Of a stretch of DNA of 64,000 nucleotides, positions 8,488-17,164 are shown piece after piece (the first letter of the stretch is position 1; each line of letters starts with the position of its first letter). Source of the DNA: Flavipsychrobacter sp. (GTDB lineage Bacteria > Bacteroidota > Bacteroidia > Chitinophagales > Chitinophagaceae); the NCBI GenBank assembly GCA_016787265.1, contig JAEUVF010000003.1:124001-188000 (forward strand), in the 5' to 3' direction. The notes beneath the pieces are model-generated. The model did no database searches and was not told the DNA's origin. It saw nothing but the letters and a program-made list of their open reading frames with translations. Made by a program: the position numbers and the translations under genes.

Positions 8488-9927
8488 ATGAACACAACCA
8501 ATCAACGGTTATCCATAACCGAAAAGCTGGGATATAGCCTGGGCGACCTGGCCGCCAACCTGGTCTTTCAGACCCTGATGACCTATCTCGCCTATTTTTA
8601 TACCGACATCTATGGATTGGAAACGCAGCACGCTTCCGCTATCATCCTGGTAGTGGGATTGATTGCCGCATTTGCTTTTAATCCAATTATTGGAGCCATG
8701 GCAGACCGTACGGTTTCCAGGTGGGGTAAATTTCGTCCCTGGATCTTGTGGACAGCTATTCCTCTTGGTGTGGTGTCCTTACTGGCCTTCAGTACACCCG
8801 ATTTCTCTTACAAAGGCAAACTGATTTATGCTGCTATCACTTATACCTTGCTGTTATTACTCTACGCCGCGAATAATCTGCCCTACTCTGCCCTGAGTGG
8901 TGTGATTACCGGTGATATGAAAGAACGCAACAGTCTTTCTTCCTATCGGTTTGTAGCGGTGATGTTTGCACAGTTTTTTGTGCAGGTATTTATGTTACCC
9001 ATTATTGAATCTGCAGGTAAAGGAGATAAGGCGGCGGGCATTGAAATTGTCATGACCTGGCTGGCCATTATCGGCACGGTACTATTGCTTATAACGTTTA
9101 TCAGCACCAGGGAACGAATCGTTCCCAAACCGGAACAAAAATCAAGCGTAGCGCAGGATCTGAAGGACCTTTCCTCAAACAGGCCCTGGTTACTTATGTT
9201 ATTACTCACCACCCTGGTATTTATCACCCTTGCGATGAAAGGTGGCTCTTATGTGTACTACTTCAAAAACTATGTAAACAGTCAGGCACTTACGGAATTC
9301 ATCCAGCCGATACTGAATGGGTTACAGTCCATGGGAATAAATTTCTTTGGAGAAGACCCCGTATCAGCAGGTTTTGGATTGTTTAATGCAGGCGGCATTC
9401 TATTCATGATTGTAGGCATCATGCTCTCCAAAGGGTTTGCTGATAAATATGGCAAGCGCGATGTATTTGGCTGGGCTCTTTTCATATCAACAGTTTTTAT
9501 CCTCTTCTTTTATTTTTATGCCCCGGATGCCATCGGTCTGATATTTAGCTCGCAAATATTGCATGGATTCTTTTATGGCCTGACCATTCCCCTGCTCTGG
9601 GCCATGATCGCAGATGTGGCGGATTACAGTGAATGGAAAACCAATCGCCGTGCAACAGCGATTATTTTTTCGGCTATGATGGTTGGGTTAAAAGTGGGAC
9701 TCAGTGTTGGCAGCGCATTGGTTACCTGGATTCTTGGTTTGTACCGGTACCAGGCCAACAGCGATGCCGCGCAAACAGCTACCGCAGTAAATGGAACCAA
9801 ACTATTAGTAAGCATTTATCCTTCCATTCCTTTTTTTATCGGGATTGGGCTGCTATTTTTTTACGAGATCAATAAGTCGATGGAAAACCAGATTGAAAAC
9901 GAGCTTAAACAACGAAGAACAACCTAA
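8488..9927 (+). CDS. GPH-family (MFS) sugar:cation symporter
   Basis: 479-residue inner-membrane transporter of the glycoside-pentoside-hexuronide:cation symporter family. The start (EKLGYSLGDLAANLVFQTLMTYLAYFYTD) and the GAMADRTVSRWGKFRPWILW loop are typical of XynP/XynT/UidB-type proteins, with about twelve hydrophobic segments. From its place between a xylanase and a cytoplasmic GH43 enzyme it most likely imports xylo-oligosaccharides or aldouronates. It starts 9 bp after the xylanase stop. Confidence 0.94.
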   Translation: MNTTNQRLSITEKLGYSLGDLAANLVFQTLMTYLAYFYTDIYGLETQHASAIILVVGLIAAFAFNPIIGAMADRTVSRWGKFRPWILWTAIPLGVVSLLAFSTPDFSYKGKLIYAAITYTLLLLLYAANNLPYSALSGVITGDMKERNSLSSYRFVAVMFAQFFVQVFMLPIIESAGKGDKAAGIEIVMTWLAIIGTVLLLITFISTRERIVPKPEQKSSVAQDLKDLSSNRPWLLMLLLTTLVFITLAMKGGSYVYYFKNYVNSQALTEFIQPILNGLQSMGINFFGEDPVSAGFGLFNAGGILFMIVGIMLSKGFADKYGKRDVFGWALFISTVFILFFYFYAPDAIGLIFSSQILHGFFYGLTIPLLWAMIADVADYSEWKTNRRATAIIFSAMMVGLKVGLSVGSALVTWILGLYRYQANSDAAQTATAVNGTKLLVSIYPSIPFFIGIGLLFFYEINKSMENQIENELKQRRTT

Positions 9928-9936
9928 CTATATACT

Positions 9937-10965
9937 ATGGATATTCAACAACTCAAACGCAAAGCGATTTCCCAACCGCTGGTAGAGCATATATACACAG
10001 CTGATCCATCCGCGCATGTATTTAATGGAAAGATTTATATCTATCCTTCCCATGATGTGGAATCCAATATCCCCTTTGATGACCTGGGCAGTCATTTTGC
10101 GATGGAAGATTATCATGTATTGTCCATGGAAGATCCCGGTGCAAAGGCTGTGGATCATGGTTGTGCCTTACACCAGAGCGAGGTGCCCTGGGCGTCTCAA
10201 CAGTTATGGGCACCCGATGCCGCAGAAAAAGATGGGAAATATTACCTGTTTTTTCCGGCGAAGGACAAAGAAGGCATTTTTCGTATAGGGGTCGCGGTGA
10301 GTGAATCACCAGTAGGCCCTTTCACTGCACAACCGGAACCCATCAATAACAGTTTTTCAATCGACCCGGCTGTTTTTAAGGATAGCGATGGCAGCTATTA
10401 TATGTATTTCGGCGGTATATGGGGCGGACAATTACAACGTTGGCGTACCGGGCAATTTAAGGCCGAAGGAGCAGGTCCCTTTGCTCACCTGCCCGCGGAT
10501 ACGGAACCTGCGCTTTGTCCAAAAGTGGCCCGCCTGCGGGATGATCTGCTGGAGTTTGCTGAGCCGCCACGCGATTTGCAGATTCTGGATGAAAATGGTC
10601 GGCCTTTACTGGAGGGAGATAAGGACCGCCGCTTCTTTGAAGCAAGCTGGATGCATACCTACAAGGGAAAATATTATTTCTCTTACTCCACCGGCGATAC
10701 CCATTTCATTTGTTATGCAATCGGTGAATCACCTTACGGTCCTTTTATCTATACCGGCAGAATTCTGGAACCGGTGATTGGCTGGACATCCCATCACTCC
10801 ATCTGTGAGTTTAATGGAAAATGGTATCTTTTCTATCACGATAGCAGTTTAAGTGAGGGTGTTACTCATTTAAGATCAGTAAAGGTTACAGAACTGAATC
10901 ATGATGAAAACGGTCGGATTCAAACTATAGACCCCTATTCAAAAAAAGGATTCCGGTTATGGTAA
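9937..10965 (+). CDS. GH43 beta-xylosidase / arabinofuranosidase, cytoplasmic
   Basis: 342-residue five-bladed propeller glycosidase without signal peptide, so it should act on imported oligosaccharides. The three GH43 carboxylates are in place: YTADPSAHVF with Asp23 (base), FSIDPAVFKD with Asp143 (pKa modulator) and FFEASWMHTY with Glu235 (acid). The overall form resembles subfamily 1 enzymes of xylan loci, which are mostly beta-xylosidases, some with arabinosidase activity; the exact specificity is not decided by sequence. The stop overlaps the start of the next gene by 7 bp, indicating tight translational coupling. Confidence 0.93.
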   Translation: MDIQQLKRKAISQPLVEHIYTADPSAHVFNGKIYIYPSHDVESNIPFDDLGSHFAMEDYHVLSMEDPGAKAVDHGCALHQSEVPWASQQLWAPDAAEKDGKYYLFFPAKDKEGIFRIGVAVSESPVGPFTAQPEPINNSFSIDPAVFKDSDGSYYMYFGGIWGGQLQRWRTGQFKAEGAGPFAHLPADTEPALCPKVARLRDDLLEFAEPPRDLQILDENGRPLLEGDKDRRFFEASWMHTYKGKYYFSYSTGDTHFICYAIGESPYGPFIYTGRILEPVIGWTSHHSICEFNGKWYLFYHDSSLSEGVTHLRSVKVTELNHDENGRIQTIDPYSKKGFRLW

Positions 10966-12839
10966 AACGATTAACAGGTTTATTTTTACTACTGGCAGCA
11001 AGTTGGCAAAGCCAGTCGCAAATACGGCTGCCGCAGCTACTTCGCGACAGTATGATATTGCAACGCGACCAGCCGGTGCGACTCTGGGGATGGGCATCTC
11101 CGCAGGAAAAGATAACAGTATCGTTTAACCGAAAAACAATTCGTACCCGTGCCGGATCAGATGGCAAATGGAAATTGGAACTACCTGCTACAAAAGCTGG
11201 CGGACCATATACCATTCAGTTCCAGGGAAAGAATAACATTACACTCAAAGATGTTTTATTTGGTGACGTATGGTTTTGTAGTGGCCAGAGCAATATGGTT
11301 CACCAGCTGAATATCCACGATGTTACCTATGCAGATGAAATAGCTACTGCTAACTTTCCGCAGATCCGACAATTCTGGATACCGACAGCAACGAGCCTCG
11401 AGGCACAAAAAGATGATATAACTGCAGGGCATTGGGCGCCTGCGGTGGGTGAAGCAGTGCGGCCCTTTTCCGCAGTGGCTTATTTTATGGCGAAAAAACT
11501 GCACCAGCAATATGGGGTTCCAATTGGAATAATAAATGCAAGTGTAGGTGGAACACCTATAGAAGCCTGGACGGGTGGACTGCAATCACCTCAGGCTAAT
11601 GCAACTCCTGCCAGGCCTGACAATCCGGTTCAAAGACCAGCGCCACCTGTCGATAAAGGAATGAATGAACCGTTGAAATGGTATGAGCCTGCTTATGTTC
11701 CAAAAGGCTGGCGTTCCATTTTTGTTCCGGGATATTGGGAAGACCAGGGTATCAAAGATTTGAATGGGGTGGTTTGGTATCGCAAAGAAATCATAGTACC
11801 GGAAACCATGATCGGAAAACCTGGAAGATTGTTTCTCGGCCGGATCGTGGATATGGATGAAGTTTACATCAATGGGAAAAAAATTGGTCAAACAACCTAT
11901 CTGTACCCGCAACGCAGGTATGCTATCCCCCAGGATGTATTACAGCCCGGAAAAAATCTGATTGTGGTTCGGGTAACCAACCACAATGGTAAAGGGGGCT
12001 TTGTACCGGATAAACCCTATTGTCTTTTTTCGGGTAAGGATACGGTTGAGTTAACCGGCAAATGGGAGTATAAAGTTGGAGCTGCATTTGAACCGGTGAG
12101 TTCTTTTTTTAGTGGAGGCGGTAATGACCAAAACAAACCATCTGCCTTATACAATGCCATGGTAGCGCCGGTCACATCCTATACGATCAAAGGTTTTTGT
12201 TGGTACCAGGGGGAGTCCAATGCAGGTCGGCCCATGGAGTATGCTGCATTGTCCCGCCAATTAATCAACCAATGGCGTAGTGCCTGGAATCTCGGCACCC
12301 TTCCTTTTTTATACGTTCAGTTACCTGGGTTCATGGAATACAATTACCTGCCTTCTGAAAGCAACTGGGCATTGATGCGGGAAGCACAGGCAAGTGTACT
12401 GGAGGTTCCCAATACAGCAATGGCGATAGCTATTGACCTGGGTGAATGGAACGATGTTCATCCGGATAACAAAAAAGAGGTAGGAGATCGACTGGCTCTG
12501 GCAGCAATGAAACTGGCCTATGGAGAGCAGATCGTTTATTCGGGACCGTTATATCGAAAAAACCGGGTTGAAGGCAATAAAATCATTGTGGAATTTGATC
12601 ATGCAGGAGGTGGACTAATAACCAACGATGGTGAAGCACCCGGTAATTTCGCGATTGCAGGAGCTGATAAAAAATTCGTCTGGGCTTCTGCCCGTATTGA
12701 AGGCAATACCGTGGTGGTTTCAAGCGACCAGGTTCACAATCCCATGTATGTGCGATATGCCTGGGCCGACAACCCCACCCAAGCCAACCTTTACAACCTT
12801 GAAGGCCTCCCCGCCTCCCCCTTCCGAACTGACCGCTAA
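10959..12839 (+). CDS. SIAE-type carbohydrate O-acetylesterase, exported
   Basis: 626-residue protein with signal peptide (MVKRLTGLFLLLAASWQSQSQ) and the SGNH-like sialate O-acetylesterase fold. The nucleophile block is FCSGQSNM (Ser111) and the Asp/His pair lies in WNDVHPDNKKE (Asp499, His501). Residues about 235-350 form an inserted beta-sandwich resembling the GH2 sugar-binding domain (GVVWYRKEIIVP, DMDEVYINGKKIG), a known arrangement in this family. In a xylan locus the likely substrate is acetylated xylo-oligosaccharide rather than sialic acid; this is inferred from context. Confidence 0.9.
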   Translation: MVKRLTGLFLLLAASWQSQSQIRLPQLLRDSMILQRDQPVRLWGWASPQEKITVSFNRKTIRTRAGSDGKWKLELPATKAGGPYTIQFQGKNNITLKDVLFGDVWFCSGQSNMVHQLNIHDVTYADEIATANFPQIRQFWIPTATSLEAQKDDITAGHWAPAVGEAVRPFSAVAYFMAKKLHQQYGVPIGIINASVGGTPIEAWTGGLQSPQANATPARPDNPVQRPAPPVDKGMNEPLKWYEPAYVPKGWRSIFVPGYWEDQGIKDLNGVVWYRKEIIVPETMIGKPGRLFLGRIVDMDEVYINGKKIGQTTYLYPQRRYAIPQDVLQPGKNLIVVRVTNHNGKGGFVPDKPYCLFSGKDTVELTGKWEYKVGAAFEPVSSFFSGGGNDQNKPSALYNAMVAPVTSYTIKGFCWYQGESNAGRPMEYAALSRQLINQWRSAWNLGTLPFLYVQLPGFMEYNYLPSESNWALMREAQASVLEVPNTAMAIAIDLGEWNDVHPDNKKEVGDRLALAAMKLAYGEQIVYSGPLYRKNRVEGNKIIVEFDHAGGGLITNDGEAPGNFAIAGADKKFVWASARIEGNTVVVSSDQVHNPMYVRYAWADNPTQANLYNLEGLPASPFRTDR

Positions 12840-12906
12840 CCTCAACCGACTGGCGCCACAGGTCGGCTGGGGAAAACCCCTAACTTAGGGCTCAAATCAT
12901 TGAGTA

Positions 12907-13947
12907 ATGCGCTGGAACCTGATCATCTGTCTTTCTTTACTTATTTACGCCTGTACCACACAACAGAATCAGCTTCCCAGTGCAACCATCCTGAAACAGG
13001 AAAACATCGTGATCAATCCGGTTTTTGCAAGTTGCCACGCTTCCACAATTGTGGATCTCCCGGGCAACCGACTGCTAGCCGCCTGGTTTGCAGGTCCGCA
13101 TGAATCACATAAGGAAGTACTCATTTATACTGCTATCCATGAAAATGGCACCTGGAGCCAGCCGCAGCCCGTTGCTGATGGCATTATCAATGACACGCTG
13201 CGTTATCCAACCTGGAATCCTGTATTATTCCGCACCCAATCCGGTAAACTTGCGCTGTTTTATAAAGTAGGTCCCAACCCACGAGAATGGTGGGGCGAAT
13301 ACAAAATTTCCAATGATGAGGGCAAAACCTGGTCAGCAGCTGTCAAACTACCTGAAGGCATCCTGGGACCAATTAAGAACAAACCCATTCAACTTAAAGA
13401 TGGATCTATTCTGCACCCATCAAGTACCGAAAGCCTGGACGAAAAAATCTGGCATATCCATCTTGAAAAATCTGACAGCAATTTCCAGAACTGGAGCCGC
13501 ATCAATATCAATAACGATAGTTTCGGTGTAATCCAACCCAGTATCCTTACCTATCCTAACGGAGACCTGCAGTTGCTTTCCAGGAGCCGTCAGAATTACA
13601 TCATACAAACCTGGTCTAAAGACAATGGTGCTACCTGGGGTCCCCTTACCAAAACCAGAATTCCCAATCCCAATGCAGGTTCAGATGCTGTAACGCTTCA
13701 CAATGGCTGGCAATTACTCGTGTACAATCCGCTTCCGGCAGGTAAAGACTGGTGGAATGGCAGAAACAGGCTGAATGTGGCTGTGTCAAAAGACGGTAGC
13801 AGTTGGCAGGATATCCTTGAACTGGAAAATCATCCGGAAGGTGAATACAGTTATCCCGCGGTTATACAAGACCGTGATAATATTATTCATATAACCTATA
13901 CGCACGACCGAAAAAACATCCGGTACGTTTCCCTGCAGGTACAATAA
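12907..13947 (+). CDS. BNR/Asp-box propeller lipoprotein (sialidase-like fold)
   Basis: 346 residues, N-terminal lipoprotein signal (LSLLIYAC, Cys16 region), then a six-bladed-propeller type BNR_2 domain. Asp boxes are visible: SNDEGKTW, SKDNGATW and the weaker SKDGSSW. The GRLLAAWFAG-like block (NRLLAAWFAGPHES) is common in this sialidase-like family found in bacteria and plants that have no sialic acid. It is the last gene of the xylan operon, 67 bp after the esterase; the gap holds a GGGGAAAACCCC mini-hairpin (12869-12880). A glycosidase or lyase acting on a xylan decoration is possible but unproven; I cannot assign a reaction. Confidence 0.85.
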   Translation: MRWNLIICLSLLIYACTTQQNQLPSATILKQENIVINPVFASCHASTIVDLPGNRLLAAWFAGPHESHKEVLIYTAIHENGTWSQPQPVADGIINDTLRYPTWNPVLFRTQSGKLALFYKVGPNPREWWGEYKISNDEGKTWSAAVKLPEGILGPIKNKPIQLKDGSILHPSSTESLDEKIWHIHLEKSDSNFQNWSRININNDSFGVIQPSILTYPNGDLQLLSRSRQNYIIQTWSKDNGATWGPLTKTRIPNPNAGSDAVTLHNGWQLLVYNPLPAGKDWWNGRNRLNVAVSKDGSSWQDILELENHPEGEYSYPAVIQDRDNIIHITYTHDRKNIRYVSLQVQ

Positions 13948-13974
13948 AAATACCCCCTTGCCTGCGCAAGAGGG
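13943..13974 (-). terminator. Rho-independent terminator of the leftward T9SS gene
   Basis: On the minus strand a stem made of GC-rich arms (CCCCTTGC paired with GCAAGAGGG, one bulged A, loop of four bases) is followed by TATTTTTATT. It lies 120 bp downstream of the 14096-14683 gene and overlaps the 3' end of the convergent BNR gene. Confidence 0.65.
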
Positions 13975-14095
13975 CCGGGTCTCACCTTCTGGTATGTAGA
14001 CCACTACTTATTTTACAAATAACGGAATTGTATTAGCACGCGCACTCGTCCCAGCTTAAGACAAGCAATTAGAAAAGAGTAAAAAATCAGGTTCA

Positions 14096-14683
14096 TCACC
14101 GAATAAAAAACTGTTTTACTTCATCTCCTGCCTTAACCTGGTATAATCCTGTCGGAAGATCACTGACATATAATTTAGATTTACCGGCTTTACAATGTTT
14201 CTGCATCACCGCTTTACCATGCCTGGTAAAAATCGTTACTTCTGAATCTGCACTCATCTGAAGATTAAGGATGCCATTAATAACCGGATTAGGATAAATT
14301 TTCAATGGAATGGTTTCTTCAAATTCGATTTGTACCACCCGGCTAAACTGCGCCCTGCCAGTTTCATTGACCAGCACCACACGATAATAATTAGTACCCG
14401 TAACTGGTTCATTGTGCAGGTATTTATACGATTTAATCGTACCAGTCTGTCCACTTGCAGGCACAGACCCAATAAGTGTCCAGGCTTGACCGCCTACACT
14501 ATGTTGTATAATAAATTCTTTGGAATTATACTCTGCAAATGTTTCCCAATTCAATGCAATCTGGTTCTTGTACTGATGGGCTGAAATTTGTTTCCAGTCA
14601 TCAGGCACTTGCGCAAGGGAAACCTGCATCAGAATAATGGCTGTGAAGGTTAGCCAGGTAAAGATCCGGGTTGGTTTAGTCAT
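14096..14683 (-). CDS. Small T9SS-exported protein (FN3-like plus sorting domain)
   Basis: 195 residues: signal peptide (to about residue 24, VSLAQ), one fibronectin III-like domain (ALNWETFAEYNSKEFIIQHS to YYRVVLVNETG, residues about 40-118) and a type A type IX secretion sorting domain (LKIYPNPV ... LPTGLYQVKAGDEVKQFFIR). FN3-like domains of this kind usually sit just before the sorting domain of long cargo proteins; here they form almost the whole protein. A function beyond secretion to the surface cannot be given. It is alone, with a terminator downstream. Confidence 0.9.
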   Translation of the reverse strand: MTKPTRIFTWLTFTAIILMQVSLAQVPDDWKQISAHQYKNQIALNWETFAEYNSKEFIIQHSVGGQAWTLIGSVPASGQTGTIKSYKYLHNEPVTGTNYYRVVLVNETGRAQFSRVVQIEFEETIPLKIYPNPVINGILNLQMSADSEVTIFTRHGKAVMQKHCKAGKSKLYVSDLPTGLYQVKAGDEVKQFFIR

Positions 14684-14777
14684 ATGGGATTATTGAACAG
14701 TGTACTAAAATATACCCGGGACCAAATACCTGCAATAGTAGAAACCCCTTATTTGCTAAAACCTTCCAAAATTCGAA

Positions 14778-16076
14778 TTATTTCGACAAGCTATCGTAAG
14801 GCCCAAAGACTGCTTTTACCTTTGCTTCTTCCCGCTGGTCATCCAATATAATTACATAATACTGGCTCCCCCCAGGTAATACCCGAACCAGGATATGGCC
14901 TTGCTGGCTTTTATACGACCGGTCAATCAATGGACCAATAACATGCCGGTTGGCTTCCAGCATATTGGTGGCAAATAAATCCCGCGGACCATTGTATAAA
15001 TACGGACTCACCATACGCACCAAAACCTCATGCCCGGGATGATCTGCCGACCAGCTCTGCCCGATCCAGACCCTTGGTTGCAATGTCTTCACCTGAAATT
15101 CATTGACCGCATCCCGGTTCCCATGATGATCCAGCGTTGCCACATCCACTTTCCCGGTCACCCTGGCCATGGGCGTTTCAACATCACGCCAGTGGTGATT
15201 TCCATAAAAGAGATTACCGGGATTGTCACCTCCGGTATAATACCGAAACCCGCCATATTCTATCAGGATTGCCAGACTCATGCTGTTCTCATCCGGCCAG
15301 GTGGCCGGCAATTGTGGATGCGCGGGAGGAAAATGATCCACAGCCAAACTGTCCTGCCCGCTCCAGATCAATCCATTAGCCTTTAGATTTCGTACTCTGA
15401 ATTGAGGATAGGCCTCTCTGTTATACTGCAGGCGAACCTGGTTAACCGAACCTGCTTTTAAGGTGGCAGCGCCCATTCCGTTTTTAACGCCAAACTCCAT
15501 AAAGCGCCAGTAATTTTCCATGGTTCTGCGATAGGGCGTATCATTTTTGCCCACCTGCTCCAGCCAGCGGTTTTTTGCTACCGGGTAATTATAATCCGGA
15601 TAACCCCTATCCAGCAACATTTTCACCGGAATCAGACTGGCCACACCGGTAATGCCCGTGAGTCCGAATCCTCCCTTCTTATGCAAAGGCATTTCCGGAT
15701 ACCAGGCGCCAAAATGATCATCGTGAAAATGTGTGATCAATGCATAATCCAATACCGGTTTTGACTTAGGATGAAAACGCTTTATATAAGAAGCAATCCA
15801 CTCATATGGCTTTTTGCTGTCGTTTGGCACAATCACACTGTTCCTGGGTGTGAAAACCCGACCGTCGTGAATATCCATCTCTCCCGCATCCAGCAATATG
15901 GTGGTGCCATCCGGTAATACATAAAATGCGGCGCTCCCTCTCCCTGTATTAACATGATGCAGATCCAGGTAACCTTCTTTCCAGGCAGGTAACTCAGCAC
16001 CTGGTTGGGCAACCTGCGCCACCAAACCTTTCGTATAACATAACAAACCCAATAACAAGCAAAAAAACAACCGCAT
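14778..16076 (-). CDS. Exported metallo-beta-lactamase-fold hydrolase
   Basis: 432 residues from ATG 16076, which starts a clear signal peptide (MRLFFCLLLGLLCYTKGLVAQ). The metal-binding motif THFHDDHFG and the downstream DHHGNRDA and GQSWSADHPG segments are those of the ComEC/Rec2-like branch of the metallo-beta-lactamase superfamily. These proteins hydrolyse phosphoesters or other esters; the substrate is unknown here. It follows the Gfo/Idh/MocA gene by 10 bp and is the last gene of that operon, which suggests a link with sugar or glycoside turnover. Confidence 0.87.
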   Translation of the reverse strand: MRLFFCLLLGLLCYTKGLVAQVAQPGAELPAWKEGYLDLHHVNTGRGSAAFYVLPDGTTILLDAGEMDIHDGRVFTPRNSVIVPNDSKKPYEWIASYIKRFHPKSKPVLDYALITHFHDDHFGAWYPEMPLHKKGGFGLTGITGVASLIPVKMLLDRGYPDYNYPVAKNRWLEQVGKNDTPYRRTMENYWRFMEFGVKNGMGAATLKAGSVNQVRLQYNREAYPQFRVRNLKANGLIWSGQDSLAVDHFPPAHPQLPATWPDENSMSLAILIEYGGFRYYTGGDNPGNLFYGNHHWRDVETPMARVTGKVDVATLDHHGNRDAVNEFQVKTLQPRVWIGQSWSADHPGHEVLVRMVSPYLYNGPRDLFATNMLEANRHVIGPLIDRSYKSQQGHILVRVLPGGSQYYVIILDDQREEAKVKAVFGPYDSLSK

Positions 16077-16086
16077 ATAAGTAGTA

Positions 16087-17163
16087 TTAAAGTTCAACGA
16101 TCCTGCCCGTACGCACCGATTCGTCACACGCAAATGCAATGCGCAAACTATTCACCGCGTCTTCCATATGATCAGTCAAATCAAGGTCTTCCTGTATCGC
16201 TTTTAAGAAATAAGCCTGCTCGCGATTGCATAATTCCTGGTGATCCGGTTCATCTTCCAGGTCCACCCATTTATCTTCTTTCACAAAACGGCCATCTGCG
16301 GTCAGATCTGCTGAATGTATACGGATGGATTCGGTTTTAGTATGCGAGGATACATCATCCGACTGACCTTCCGCACTGGCTGTTTTCGCCACAATTGATA
16401 CGGAACCTTTGGGGCCGATCACATCTTTTACAAAAAAAGCAGTCTCACTGATCATTGGTCCCCACCCTGCTTCGTACCAGCCAACCGATCCATCTTCAAA
16501 CCGGATCTGCAACTGACCATAATTGTAATTGTTTTCCGGAATTTCATTTGTCAAACGGGCACCTATAGCCGAAACCTGTACTGGTTTGGACCGGGTCATC
16601 TGGCACATCACATCTATGTAATGAACCCCGCAATCCACAATCGGACTCAGACTTTTCATCAGGTTGCGGTGCACCTGCCACATCAGGCCATGACTCTGCT
16701 GGTTCAGGTTCATGCGCATTACCAGGGGTTTACCTAAATGCTGTGCCTGTTCAATAAAATAGATCCAGCTGGGATGATGACGTAATATGTAACCTACTAC
16801 GAGTTTTTTATTTAACTCTTTAGCCTTCGCTACCACTCGCTCTGCTCCGACCACAGTATCCGCAACCGGTTTTTCCAGGAATACATGCGCTCCAGCTTCC
16901 ATTGCCTGAATAGCATATTCTTCATGCGTATCAGGATATGTTGAGATACAAACGGCATCGGGTTTTGTTACTGCCAGCGCTTCTGTATAGGAATCAAAAA
17001 GCGCATACTCCCCCCCAAGTTTTTCATTCAGGCGTTTTTTACTGTCGCCCCGCGATACAATTCCCACTATCTCAAAACCATCCAGTAGCTGGTAGGCTAC
17101 TGCATGGGATGCTCCCATATTACCGCAACCCACTACCAATACCCTAATATTGTTCCCGTTCAT
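16087..17163 (-). CDS. Gfo/Idh/MocA-family oxidoreductase
   Basis: 358 residues. N-terminal Rossmann domain (VLVVGCGNMGASHAVAYQ), the family EKP motif (HVFLEKPVADT) and a C-terminal alpha/beta dimerisation domain with the catalytic VDCGVHYIDVM segment containing the usual His. No signal peptide. These enzymes oxidise or reduce sugars and inositols with bound NAD(P). It starts 1 bp after the GMC oxidoreductase stop, so the two dehydrogenases are translated together; successive oxidation steps on one carbohydrate are plausible. Confidence 0.93.
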   Translation of the reverse strand: MNGNNIRVLVVGCGNMGASHAVAYQLLDGFEIVGIVSRGDSKKRLNEKLGGEYALFDSYTEALAVTKPDAVCISTYPDTHEEYAIQAMEAGAHVFLEKPVADTVVGAERVVAKAKELNKKLVVGYILRHHPSWIYFIEQAQHLGKPLVMRMNLNQQSHGLMWQVHRNLMKSLSPIVDCGVHYIDVMCQMTRSKPVQVSAIGARLTNEIPENNYNYGQLQIRFEDGSVGWYEAGWGPMISETAFFVKDVIGPKGSVSIVAKTASAEGQSDDVSSHTKTESIRIHSADLTADGRFVKEDKWVDLEDEPDHQELCNREQAYFLKAIQEDLDLTDHMEDAVNSLRIAFACDESVRTGRIVEL

Positions 17164-17164
17164 A

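Noticed and set aside
12846..12880. Terminator between the esterase and BNR genes
   Set aside because: Two small hairpins are present, including GGGGAAAACCCC, but no T-tract follows, so read-through is likely.
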